A stretch of 37,763 nt of DNA. It comes from Thiomargarita sp. Its GTDB lineage: Bacteria > Pseudomonadota > Gammaproteobacteria > Beggiatoales > Beggiatoaceae. The stretch spans positions 1-37,763 of the forward strand of contig DZAL01000038.1 in assembly GCA_022729575.1 (NCBI GenBank), written 5' to 3'. Numbering within the stretch: the stretch's first letter is position 1; the number at the start of each line of letters is the position of its first letter. The position numbers were made by a program, and so were the translations under genes. The notes under the pieces are model-generated. The model worked only from the letters and a program-made list of their open reading frames with translations. It had not been told where the DNA came from and did no database searches. Below, one piece after another: positions 8,522-16,606 of this stretch.

Positions 8522-8592
8522 AGGCGGAGCGTGGGAACGAGAAACGAAAAACCTGCGAAGTTTACCACCAGTATTACCGTTACCAGATTTCG

Positions 8593-8766
8593 GGTAGTCC
8601 CTACCAACTAATGGAGGTATTAAAATCTAGGTGCTAACTTTCCTAAACCTCACAGGTTTAGGAAACCTCGGCGATTCTAAGTTTCCTAAACCTCGAAGGT
8701 TTAGGAAACTTTGACCTTTGATAACTCCTTGAATGTTAACACCTCCATTGGTTTGAAGGGACTACC
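8593..8766. mobile_element. GGTAGTCCC element carrying two family-D palindromes
   Basis: The 174-bp element begins GGTAGTCCCTACCAACTAAT and ends ATTGGTTTGAAGGGACTACC. Inside are 33-bp palindromes at 8636-8668 (imperfect) and 8679-8711 (perfect, arm AAGTTTCCTAAACCT, centre CGA), 10 bases apart. The copy at 23327-23525 has the same arrangement in the opposite orientation: its 10-base spacer is the exact complement. Confidence 0.85.
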
Positions 8767-8788
8767 AGGTTTCGCACCACTGGTATTT

Positions 8789-9775
8789 CTATTCGGCTAT
8801 CACTAACATGGGGTCGACCATGGCATTATTCAAATTCACTGACCAATGTAAGTGGGGGCCTGTGGCTCGACCCGTTTTGCCTACGGTGCCAATGGTTTGT
8901 CCCTGGTTGACGGTTTGCTCTAGGGTAACGGCGAGGTGGTCCAAGTGGCAATACATGGTGACCACGCCTTGGCCATGGTCAATAAAAATAGTATTGCCGG
9001 TAAAAAAATAATTACCAGTATTAACCACAATACCATCGCCAGCCGCCGCGACAGGGGTACCCAAGGAGGCAGCAATATCTATTCCTTTGTGGGGATTACG
9101 GGCTTGTCCATTAATATACCGGCTTACTCCAAAAGTGCTACTGAGACGGCCTTGGACTGGTTGTAGTAGTGGTAACGGTGAAGTAGAGGTGGCTCGCCAG
9201 GGCGTAGCCAGGACTTGTTTAATCATTGCGGCTTCGCGTTGGATGCGCTTCATGTCTTGTGCGGTGGGATTGACCTGACGTTCATTTTGGATTTTTAAGT
9301 GTTGGGTTTGATATTTTTTATTTACTACTTCAAAAGGATAATGTTCACCCGTTTTTTTATCAATGACAAAGTGTTTTCCACTTTTGACGGTGAGTGGAAT
9401 GCCAATGATAGCTACCCAATGTGGTGGGTCTTGTAGCACGATTACTCGTTGTTGGTTATAAATAATTTCTGGTGGAATAGGACCTTGGGTAGAAAGAATC
9501 AAATAGGCAATGCCTCCAGGAACCGCGGGTAAATGACGAAGGGGAGTTTTGGACAGTGTAGGGGGGACCGTTGCTACGCTGGTAGTAACAGACATTGGCA
9601 TCATTAATTTGGATTTAACGGTAACTGGCCACGGCGTAGGGGTCTGAGGTTGATTAAGAATGGGAGGAGTGATAATGGGAGAAGTATGGATTTGAATAGG
9701 CGTGGCCGCGGGTGCGGTAATACACCCGGTCATCGTAAAGAAGCATAGGAGGTGCCAATTGAGAATTGGTTTCAT
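8789..9775 (-). CDS. M23 (LytM/lysostaphin-type) peptidase lipoprotein
   Basis: The 328-residue protein starts with a lipoprotein signal (MTGC, lipidated Cys18). A Pro/Thr-rich linker follows, then an M23 N-terminal beta domain (about 85-160) and an M23 catalytic domain (205-326). Zinc ligands are His229 and Asp233 in HKGID and His310 in PHLH; His277 (YCHLDH) and His308 complete the active site, so it should be active. Members cut peptidoglycan cross-bridges in the periplasm. It is a single gene on the minus strand with repeats on both sides. Specific cell-division or remodelling roles cannot be assigned. Confidence 0.9.
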   Translation of the reverse strand: MKPILNWHLLCFFTMTGCITAPAATPIQIHTSPIITPPILNQPQTPTPWPVTVKSKLMMPMSVTTSVATVPPTLSKTPLRHLPAVPGGIAYLILSTQGPIPPEIIYNQQRVIVLQDPPHWVAIIGIPLTVKSGKHFVIDKKTGEHYPFEVVNKKYQTQHLKIQNERQVNPTAQDMKRIQREAAMIKQVLATPWRATSTSPLPLLQPVQGRLSSTFGVSRYINGQARNPHKGIDIAASLGTPVAAAGDGIVVNTGNYFFTGNTIFIDHGQGVVTMYCHLDHLAVTLEQTVNQGQTIGTVGKTGRATGPHLHWSVNLNNAMVDPMLVIAE

Positions 9776-10305
9776 AGTAAATTTTTCGCTGGTTTAATGA
9801 AATTAGGACTTACACAATAATTGGTGCAACTATTTAAGTTTACAGAAGCCCCCCTCCCCCTCCCCTCCCCCTTTCCAGTATATTGTGAGAATGACTCCTT
9901 CCCTAAATTCGAGGAGGGTTGGGGTAGATTTCCTTGAGTTGTCAGGAAATTTGGCAGACTAAAAGGGTAGTCCCTTCAAATTAATGGAGGTCTTAACATT
10001 CAAAGAGTTATACCAAGTCTAAGGTTTCCTAAGCCTTGAAGGCTTAGGAAACCTAGCCCCTGGGTGTTAATCTCGCCATTAGCTGGCACAAGGTACGATC
10101 ATATAGTACATCATAGATAATTGCAAGCGAAGTAAAGTGCGTTATGGCGTAAATGAAGGCTATTCCTGCTACCTCATATTAAAAATATCAGAATTAAAAA
10201 ATGAATGAAAGCTCAAATTTGAACTGATATGAGTTGGGGGAATATTGAGAGGGAATAACCATAAATTTTTAAGAATTGGCGGACCGGTTTTAGCCAGTGA
10301 ATTTC
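9776..10305. repeat. 530-base repeat-filled gap with a degenerate GGTAGTCCC element
   Basis: From 9966 a GGTAGTCCCTTCAAATTAATGG left end leads to a perfect 33-bp palindrome at 10022-10054 (arm AGGTTTCCTAAGCCT, centre TGA). A decayed right end lies near 10070-10090. A C-rich polypyrimidine tract occupies about 9847-9876. I see no gene here. A short frame running from about 10245 into the ATPase gene looks like an antisense shadow. Confidence 0.7.
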
Positions 10306-13098
10306 TTAAACAAACCATCGACGAATCAACTCTACTTGGAAACGATAATAATCAGGGGCAATATTTTCCAGCAATTCGCACTGTACCAAGCGTGCTAACA
10401 CGGTTTCTACCTCTGGTTGAGAATACCATTGCGCTAACTGTTCTCGTCGCAGGGCCACACCTTCTCCTTGAGCAGCGATAACTCGCAATAATTTAAGCAC
10501 TTGCGGTGGATGTTCCGCCAAATAATTAAAATACGTCTGCCCACTGGTTAACGCCTGCCTGGCGGCTACTTCTACGTCTGCTGGCTGTACCAAATTTTTC
10601 ACCGGCATTTGCTGTTCATTGTTTAATCGCACTATCTCCTTACACACCAATTGAATTAACGCCGGATGACCACGAGTTAATTCTAAAATGCCTTGTTTAG
10701 CCGCAGTGGTATAGCGCAGTGAGAACTCTGCCAGCGGTAGTTCAATCAGTTTCATCGCTTCCTCAGCGGCCAAATACCGCAAATGGATGGTCTCCAGGTT
10801 AATCAAATAACCGGACCACCCTGGAAATTTATCTAACGAGGTCGCACCAGCCATCAACAGTCTAAAGCGAGCGCGATGCTGAATCTGATGACGAAACATG
10901 CCTAAAATCAAATCTGGGGTTAACGGTCCCCGCGTAAACGCATTTGCTAGGGCCTCGAATTCATCTAGGGTCAGCAACACGGTGCGCCCTTCTACACTCT
11001 CTTCCACTAAATCCAACCATTCATCAAATCCAGTAAATGGATCGGCTTGCAAGGCCTCACGTTTCAGCGGGGGTAAGGTCAATTGCCGATAGCGATGTTG
11101 ACCCGCTGACTTTCGCATTTCACGACTCATATTATAGAAAAAATTCTGGTAGCTGGTCGCGGAAGAGACAGGGCCTTGCAAATCCACTAACATTGGCACA
11201 TAACTTTCGGTTAACCAGTTGCCTAATTGATACAACAAAGAAGTCTTACCAATGCGTCGTTGACCATATAACAATAACGGTGGCGTATTTTTATCTTGTA
11301 GTAATTGTTCAATGCGCATTCCCTCATTGCGACGACCTACAAACATTTTGGCATCTTGTGATCTTAAAGGCACCCCGGTAATGTAGGGATTGTCGATATC
11401 TGGGGAATTTTGAATTTGTTCCGCCAATTGCTCAAGATGCGCTTTAAGGAGGATAATCCATTGTTCACTGAGGTTTAACCAACGCGGGTCCGAGATAGGA
11501 AAAAATCTCAGGTCTTGTCGTATTTCTCCCACCAAGTTAATCGACTGAATCAAGGCATGACGTTGAGTGTAAAAATTTTCTCGGGCCAACGTTGCTGCCA
11601 CATCTCGACTGATACTACCAAAACGACTTAACAGGTCAGTTAACCGATGAGAAGACCTTTCGGTAGGTAAACGATGATAAATCGTTTGAATGGCTGCCAG
11701 GTGAGTACAGTCTTGCAACGATCGTATTCCTAATTCGATTTGAGCGGTTTGTGTAGCCCACCTTTGCCTGGTTTGGCTCAACTGGGCCATGAATTTCTCT
11801 CCTAGTTGCGGTTGCTGCTCGTTCACCAACACGAGATATTTTTCTAAACCATAGCAAGGTAACCATTGTTGCTCATCCCAAAACGCACTGTGCCAACGTA
11901 ACCAACAGGTGTTAACCTTCATTGGCTCGATTTCGGCTGGTAGTGGCGTTGCTGATACTAGGATGTGAGGAGGAGGTATGTCATGATTCATTCTCCGCTC
12001 TAAATGATATAGTATCCGGTTCCATAGCATTTCCCCTGGATAAAATAACACCGGCCGCCACCAGTGTTGAGTCAGACCCAGTCCACCAGCGACTAATAAC
12101 CAGAGCCAGAGTTGATTCGGCTGATGGTTTGCTGATGTCAGCGACCAAAATAGGTAGTAAATTCCACCACTGCCCAGTAAGCCGGCGACAATGCCGGCAC
12201 CCATACCAGCCAGAGGTTTTAGTAACAAATAGGGCAAAGCGAATAGCCAGGTAAAGAATAACCCATTGAAGAGACTACCCACGATAGCCGATTCTAGCGT
12301 TTCTGCTAATGGCGACCATTGGCTTAAGCCGAAGATAATCATGCCACTGGTTAAACTGATTGCGGTGGCCCAGCGCCAATGATGAGTAAAGTAACCAAAT
12401 TCGAAACCCATGGCCAATACTAAACTGAGCAAAGCGACGGTAACTACATGGTCGCCGGTGCCACTTGCCATTATCGAGGTTAACCAGAGCATTCCGAGCA
12501 CACTTACCAGCATAATGGCCACAAATCGCAATAGTCCCAGAATAATTTTAACGATTGGTTGGAACCAGCGAGAACGTGGAAATTCATCCTCTTCAATCAC
12601 TATCGAGCACAAGACACTGCTGGCCAAACTGACCGCTAAGACACCAGAGCAGAGCAGAACGATACCCCGTGTCTGAGGGTCGGTCAACCAAAAAAAGGAG
12701 CCGCTGATTAAAAATATGTTACTGATACTGGCAATGAGACTAAAGGCTACAGAAATCGTGATACCACTAACCAATCTGCCTACGATACTGGAGATGACGG
12801 CATAAACCAGACCACGTTGAATTAACAGGTCAAGGTCAAGAATGAGTAGTCCCCAACCGGCCATCACCGTGAGAATAAGCGGCTCCACGACATAAATCGA
12901 GAACAGTAAATGTCTTAATTGAGGTTGTTGCCATTGTTGACGAGACAGCATGAATAAAGCAAAGTCCGGTGGTAAACTGGAGTCAATAGTGGCCACCCAT
13001 TGCCGCCAACAGGAAGGATGAAATAGGAGCCAATAGAGCAATTGCAGACTAGCTAGTAACTGGTTTGAATGCAATGAAGAGAAGATAAAAGCGGACAT
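10306..13098 (-). CDS. Polytopic membrane protein fused to a STAND-like P-loop ATPase
   Basis: The first 360 of 930 residues are very hydrophobic, with about eight to ten predicted membrane helices (for example 67-92, 105-135, 143-168, 183-210, 217-236, 245-262, 272-295, 300-320, 330-345). A cytoplasmic linker (370-575) leads to an AAA_16-type ATPase: FVGRRNEG (586-593), Walker A GQRRIGKTSLL (612-622), Walker B LLTLDEFEAL (708-717) and a GHPALIQLVC helix (810-819). A winged-helix-like end follows (about 860-930). STAND ATPases act as switches in signalling and defence. The multi-spanning domain would be a channel, transporter or sensor, which is inference. A second ATPase gene with an XRE domain lies upstream on the same strand. 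Confidence 0.8.
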   Translation of the reverse strand: MSAFIFSSLHSNQLLASLQLLYWLLFHPSCWRQWVATIDSSLPPDFALFMLSRQQWQQPQLRHLLFSIYVVEPLILTVMAGWGLLILDLDLLIQRGLVYAVISSIVGRLVSGITISVAFSLIASISNIFLISGSFFWLTDPQTRGIVLLCSGVLAVSLASSVLCSIVIEEDEFPRSRWFQPIVKIILGLLRFVAIMLVSVLGMLWLTSIMASGTGDHVVTVALLSLVLAMGFEFGYFTHHWRWATAISLTSGMIIFGLSQWSPLAETLESAIVGSLFNGLFFTWLFALPYLLLKPLAGMGAGIVAGLLGSGGIYYLFWSLTSANHQPNQLWLWLLVAGGLGLTQHWWRPVLFYPGEMLWNRILYHLERRMNHDIPPPHILVSATPLPAEIEPMKVNTCWLRWHSAFWDEQQWLPCYGLEKYLVLVNEQQPQLGEKFMAQLSQTRQRWATQTAQIELGIRSLQDCTHLAAIQTIYHRLPTERSSHRLTDLLSRFGSISRDVAATLARENFYTQRHALIQSINLVGEIRQDLRFFPISDPRWLNLSEQWIILLKAHLEQLAEQIQNSPDIDNPYITGVPLRSQDAKMFVGRRNEGMRIEQLLQDKNTPPLLLYGQRRIGKTSLLYQLGNWLTESYVPMLVDLQGPVSSATSYQNFFYNMSREMRKSAGQHRYRQLTLPPLKREALQADPFTGFDEWLDLVEESVEGRTVLLTLDEFEALANAFTRGPLTPDLILGMFRHQIQHRARFRLLMAGATSLDKFPGWSGYLINLETIHLRYLAAEEAMKLIELPLAEFSLRYTTAAKQGILELTRGHPALIQLVCKEIVRLNNEQQMPVKNLVQPADVEVAARQALTSGQTYFNYLAEHPPQVLKLLRVIAAQGEGVALRREQLAQWYSQPEVETVLARLVQCELLENIAPDYYRFQVELIRRWFV

Positions 13099-13135
13099 AT
13101 ATCATATATGAATAGTTAAGTGCGAAAAAGAATCC

Positions 13136-13227
13136 GGTAGTCCCTCCCAACCAATGGAGGTGTTAAAATTCAATGGGTTATCAAAAACCAGAGATTAAGA
13201 TTTCCTAAACCTTTGCCGTTTAGGAAA
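13136..13227. mobile_element. Left part of a GGTAGTCCC element
   Basis: GGTAGTCCCTCCCAACCAATGG begins at 13136. It is followed by an imperfect TTTCCTAAACC palindrome (about 13199-13231). A matching right end (CCTCCATTGATTTGGAGGGACTACC) occurs at 13448-13472. The element at 13236-13375 may therefore have inserted inside a GGTAGTCCC element. Confidence 0.65.
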
Positions 13228-13235
13228 GCGAAAAA

Positions 13236-13375
13236 TGGTAGTGATGACAGGTGGATGATGCGGTCAGGACTGGCAGTCCTCAAAGGACTGCCAGTCCTAA
13301 GTTCTCCGCGGTCAGGACTGGCAGTCCTCAAAGGACTGCCAGTCCTAAGTTCGCAACCAAATTTCCTCACTACCA
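13236..13375. mobile_element. Element with TGGTAGTGATGA ends carrying two family-C palindromes
   Basis: The ends TGGTAGTGATGA (13236) and TCCTCACTACCA (13375) are complementary with one mismatch. Inside are two identical 33-bp palindromes at 13266-13298 and 13314-13346 (arm AGGACTGGCAGTCCT, centre CAA), with a 48-bp period. Partial relatives of the palindrome or the ends are at 22493-22516, 24949-24993 and 29125-29140. Confidence 0.8.
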
Positions 13376-13479
13376 AAATAGTTAAAGTGTTCTAAATTCG
13401 TCAAGCAGGGATCCGCCGCGAAGGGGTGTTATCCCGGTCTTTTGATACCTCCATTGATTTGGAGGGACTACCGATTATC

Positions 13480-15006
13480 TCACTCACCTGTCAGGATTAC
13501 CCTATCGTTTTTTCTTAAGCGGTCCAATCCCTGCGCCTTCCAACAGTCCGGCCCTTTGGTACCCAATTCCAATCGTAGTTTGCAAAATATCTGGACCCAC
13601 CACGGTCGTCCTTCACTGTGCTGCACTATCCACTCGATTTCGTCCGGCTCACAAGTAGGCACGATATAGCTAATTAATTCTCGCATCTCCTCCTCAGTAA
13701 AGTTATTTAAGTGAAATTCATTACCACCAAAAATATTGATAAATGGTGAAGGTTTGCCCAACTCGGTCGCTAAGTTTTCCAATTGCACTAATGACTGACG
13801 GGAAGTGATACCAAAACCTAAGCGTCCACCAGCACCCTGATTACCAAGATAACGTAAGTTTCCCCAAAATTCTTCAGTGAGATTCGGCCAGTGCAAACTT
13901 TTGTCAACGTTATCCATCAAAATGAGGGTCGGTTGTTGCAAGTTGTCATCTAATATCTCGTTGAAATCGTCCAACTTACACGAATCGGGTGTAGGTAGAT
14001 TTAGTTGATGGAGAATAAAACGCATTAAACGGTCTGGATTATGTGTGCGGGCCTCCTCAAAGTCGATCAACACCCAATTCATTTTTACTGGCAAGCAGGC
14101 CGGTGATTGAGACGGACGTAACGTGTTTTTATCTACTTGTTGAATATATCGCAAATAATTGAGTAAAGAAGTTTTGCCACTTTGTTTAGCACCAATGATA
14201 GCCACATGTTCTAAACTAGAACGATTCCAAGCAGTAAAAATTTTTCTTAACAAAGCGGAGCGGCCAAAAAATTCACTCGGATGAGTAATGGGACGAGTGG
14301 TCACGGGCCTTGGCTGCTCGTTGAGCCGTTTCAGTTCTGGCAATTTATGAGAGTCAAATTCGGTTTCCGGGTGAACTTCAGTAGAAGGAACGGGGATTAC
14401 CGGAAACTGATAGCTTTGTGAACAACCAGCCACCGCCAAGAGCAAATTGGGATTGATCGGGGTTAACGCCAAGGCTTTAGCCTGAAAATACAATGCTTGA
14501 TCATCTAATTGGCGGCAATGTAATAATTTAGCCTTCAGATGCAGAATGGTGGCGGTTAACCGCCAAATTTTCGCTCTCGTTTCGGGGTCTTTCAAATCGA
14601 CTGGCAAAGAGTGGATGACAGACCCCAGATTATCTAATTGTTTTGGTAATTTTTTATAGTTGGAACGAGCGACTTCAGTCCTTAACCAGGCTATTTCTGA
14701 TTTTAATTTGGAGGCGGCCACAGTTGTTGTTAATTCGCATTGAGTTAAGTTTAATGACTTTGCCAGTTTGTCGGCGGTTAAAGTAATTTCTTTAGCGGTG
14801 CGCTCTAAAAATTCTGCACACTCCTTTAGCTTATTACAGTTAGGACGAGCAATGCCATCAATCCGCCATCTGGCGATAGTTGTTTTGTTAATCCCGATTG
14901 CCCGAGCTAATTTATGATCACTGATCTGAGTGAGTTCCATGTATTCATTAAGTAACTGTGCGAATTTAGAGCCATCCATATTACATTTCTCTGTTCTGGT
15001 CGACAT
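13480..15006 (-). CDS. XRE-type helix-turn-helix protein with STAND-like P-loop ATPase domain
   Basis: The 508-residue protein begins with a Cro/CI-type helix-turn-helix (about 13-55, LARAIGINKTTIARWRIDG). Next is a helical region (60-190), then an ATPase: FFGRSALL (246-253), Walker A GAKQSGKTS (272-280), Walker B LILMDNVD (361-368) and SEGRPWWVQIFC (464-475). XRE-STAND fusions are known among regulators that bind DNA and change state on ATP binding. Asn replaces the usual acidic residue after the Walker B Asp, so hydrolysis may be slow. Two starts are possible, ATG at 15006 or ATG at 14979; neither has a strong ribosome site. Direct repeats just upstream (15035-15071) could be its operator. 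The membrane ATPase gene follows after 381 bases of repeats. Confidence 0.8.
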   Translation of the reverse strand: MSTRTEKCNMDGSKFAQLLNEYMELTQISDHKLARAIGINKTTIARWRIDGIARPNCNKLKECAEFLERTAKEITLTADKLAKSLNLTQCELTTTVAASKLKSEIAWLRTEVARSNYKKLPKQLDNLGSVIHSLPVDLKDPETRAKIWRLTATILHLKAKLLHCRQLDDQALYFQAKALALTPINPNLLLAVAGCSQSYQFPVIPVPSTEVHPETEFDSHKLPELKRLNEQPRPVTTRPITHPSEFFGRSALLRKIFTAWNRSSLEHVAIIGAKQSGKTSLLNYLRYIQQVDKNTLRPSQSPACLPVKMNWVLIDFEEARTHNPDRLMRFILHQLNLPTPDSCKLDDFNEILDDNLQQPTLILMDNVDKSLHWPNLTEEFWGNLRYLGNQGAGGRLGFGITSRQSLVQLENLATELGKPSPFINIFGGNEFHLNNFTEEEMRELISYIVPTCEPDEIEWIVQHSEGRPWWVQIFCKLRLELGTKGPDCWKAQGLDRLRKNDRVILTGE

Positions 15007-15034
15007 TTGTTAACACTATTTTACCTAAAATGTA

Positions 15035-15071
15035 GCTCGATATGCAAACAATTTCGTGGCTCGATATGCAA
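15035..15071. promoter_or_regulatory. Twin direct repeat GCTCGATATGCAA, candidate operator of the XRE-ATPase gene
   Basis: GCTCGATATGCAA occurs at 15035-15047 and again at 15059-15071, 24 bases start to start. That is about two helical turns, which would place both sites on nearly the same face. It lies 29 bases upstream of the XRE-ATPase start. I saw no other copy in the window. Binding by that protein is inferred only from position. Confidence 0.5.
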
Positions 15072-15094
15072 CATTCGTTTAAACATAATATTGA

Positions 15095-15213
15095 CTCACC
15101 TTACGCAATTTTGATTGTCAGAATCAGAATTTTCAGAACGATAATATTAATTGGCTTATTCGGTTAATTCTTAAATTCGGTAAATTCTGATTCTGACAAC
15201 TGCGTAAGATGAG
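15095..15213. mobile_element. 119-bp inverted-repeat element, ends CTCACCTTACGCA
   Basis: Ends CTCACCTTACGCA and TGCGTAAGATGAG differ at one base. The pairing continues inward (TTGTCAGAATCAGAATTT with AAATTCTGATTCTGACAA) to give arms of about 37 bp around an A/T-rich centre. It sits in the divergent gap between the XRE-ATPase gene and the small winged-helix gene. No coding content is seen. Confidence 0.75.
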
Positions 15214-15309
15214 ATATTAATTTTACCAATAGAGTTTCTACCACCTATTCACCTTTACCAGAAGCCAGTTTAGATTTCACAGCGTAACTATCTGAACTTG
15301 TTAACTGGC

Positions 15310-15342
15310 AGGGATAACACCCCTTCGAGGGGTGTTATCCCT
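15310..15342. repeat. Single family-B 33-bp palindrome
   Basis: Arm AGGGATAACACCCCT, centre TCG, complement arm. AATATTACTATA follows at 15368-15379, resembling the right end of the family-B element at 29399-29614. No left end was found. Confidence 0.85.
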
Positions 15343-15434
15343 CAAACTCCAGGTAGCAAAACGGCGGAATATTACTATAAATTTAAATCCGTATTGCTCA
15401 GGTCCTGGTTTAGGAAAATTAGAGGAAAAATTAT

Positions 15435-15695
15435 ATGTTAACTTATTCAGTGCGTTCTACTCCAACTACCAATTTAAACCGTGCCACTCAGGATGTTTAC
15501 GAAACCCTAAGACGACTGGCGCATGATCAGTTAATCTGCCAAGAAAAATCTAAAATTTTGATTGCTAAATCTGGTTACTGTCGTAGCACCGTGCAACGCG
15601 CTATTAAAGTATTACAGCAACACCGTTATATTAGTATCGAGCACCGTTTTGATAGACAACGCAGACCACTTGCCAACTATTACCGCTTGTTGTAA
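15435..15695 (+). CDS. Small winged-helix DNA-binding protein (HTH_36-like)
   Basis: The 86-residue protein is mostly one winged helix: helix 1 VYETLRRLAHDQ, helix 2 KILIAKSGY, recognition helix RSTVQRAIKVLQQHRYI, then a wing with RFDRQRRPLANYYRLL. This pattern is seen in replication initiators and small phage or plasmid regulators, where RRTVQRAIKxL is typical. The ribosome site AGAGGA (15421-15426) supports the start. It is divergent from the XRE-ATPase gene, so it might regulate it or be an unrelated leftover of a mobile element. There is no effector domain. The exact function is unknown. Confidence 0.65.
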   Translation: MLTYSVRSTPTTNLNRATQDVYETLRRLAHDQLICQEKSKILIAKSGYCRSTVQRAIKVLQQHRYISIEHRFDRQRRPLANYYRLL

Positions 15696-15719
15696 CGGTA
15701 ATGACGGGATTTAAGCGCC

Positions 15720-15833
15720 AGATTTGACAACTTTCGAAAAGTTGTCAAATCTTGGGTCCGGTGATTTTGACAATTTTCGAAATGACGAAATTTAAACTCC
15801 AGATTTGACAACTTTCGAAAAGTTGTCAAATCT
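15720..15833. repeat. Two family-A 33-bp palindromes plus a partial copy
   Basis: Perfect palindromes lie at 15720-15752 and 15801-15833 (arm AGATTTGACAACTTT, centre CGA). A decayed half copy, ATTTTGACAATTTTCGAAA, lies between them. Each full copy follows a TTTAA(G/A)C(G/T)CCAGATTTG context, so a segment of about 81 bp was probably duplicated. They lie upstream of the promoter at 15870. Confidence 0.9.
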
Positions 15834-15869
15834 CTAGGTCCGGCGAGAAGGCCATGAAATTAAAATTGC

Positions 15870-15899
15870 TTGACACCATACTACAAAGTGATTTATTAT
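15870..15899 (+). promoter_or_regulatory. Sigma-70-type promoter for the exported protein/TpsA genes
   Basis: A perfect -35 box TTGACA (15870-15875) and TATTAT (15894-15899) are 18 bases apart. This leaves room for a start near 15906. An AAGGGG ribosome site (15930-15935) precedes the ATG at 15942. Arrangement and spacing are typical, but activity is untested. Confidence 0.55.
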
Positions 15900-15941
15900 T
15901 TGAACTGATTTTATTTTATCCACAACTTTAAGGGGTTAATC

Positions 15942-16598
15942 ATGAAACGCTTGACTTTACTTATCGCATTATTTTTGATAGCAACCAACGTATTAGCGCA
16001 AGAACTATACTCGCTTGGGGCTACTGCTTTTGATAGAGAAAATGCTAACTTCATCAGTGAGACGACCGATGACATGACACCATTATCTACCGATGCCAGT
16101 TTTGAAGGAGGTGTGTCGGTGAATGGCAGTGATTTCAAAAGTGCCGGTATGTACATAAATGACGGTCCCGTAAGTAGCCTACTCTATACTATCAGTCCGT
16201 CTGATATGGTAGAAATCGTGTTCAGAATAATTCCGGATTCCACCCATCTTGGACAAATGACAGATATTTTGGTAACCGCTGGTTACATAGATTTTCAAAC
16301 GTTAATGACATCGGCTCTTTCAGGTGCTGGCAATGTGGAATCGGTAACCCCACTTTTCTTTATGTTAGACCAATATAATAACGTGTTGCTGTTACCTGAA
16401 CATTGGGGTGGAGATATTCTTTTGCCGTTTGCAAGCACTACCTTACAAACCAGTCAAGATATTTTGCTCTATCGAGGCCACCTTGAAAGTGGCGCACTGT
16501 TTATCAACTGTTATTACCGTTTATCAGATGGTACGATCGTCTTCAATCGAGATATAATGTCAATAGTTATTATGCCAAATCTCTTCGCTTTCTTCTGA
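15942..16598 (+). CDS. Exported protein of unknown function, upstream of TpsA
   Basis: I do not recognise the family. The 218 residues start with a clear signal peptide (MKRLTLLIALFLIATNVLAQ, cut near 19/20). The mature part is acidic and beta-rich with almost no Lys and Arg, and ends hydrophobically (IVIMPNLFAFF). It contains single aromatic/Ser stretches such as SLLYTISPSDMVEIVFRI. Cys occurs only near the end (INCYY). It lies 8 bases before the haemagglutinin-type exoprotein on the same strand behind one promoter, so a common transcript is likely. It may be a secreted or periplasmic partner. That is inference from context. Confidence 0.75.
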   Translation: MKRLTLLIALFLIATNVLAQELYSLGATAFDRENANFISETTDDMTPLSTDASFEGGVSVNGSDFKSAGMYINDGPVSSLLYTISPSDMVEIVFRIIPDSTHLGQMTDILVTAGYIDFQTLMTSALSGAGNVESVTPLFFMLDQYNNVLLLPEHWGGDILLPFASTTLQTSQDILLYRGHLESGALFINCYYRLSDGTIVFNRDIMSIVIMPNLFAFF

Positions 16599-16606
16599 TC
16601 AACGGT

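Noticed and set aside
9847-9876. Polypyrimidine tract as an origin or regulatory site
   Set aside because: It is a simple C-rich run with no DnaA boxes or other supporting sequence.
10245-10481. Plus-strand gene overlapping the end of the membrane ATPase gene
   Set aside because: It is antisense to a clear coding region and has no recognisable features.
13170-13395. Small repeat proteins on both strands with a tandem motif
   Set aside because: The motif is the translation of the two family-C palindromes; no ribosome site or conserved fold is seen.
15332-15434. Longer upstream start for the winged-helix gene region
   Set aside because: It begins inside a palindrome and is in another frame; the AGAGGA site at 15421 supports the ATG at 15435.
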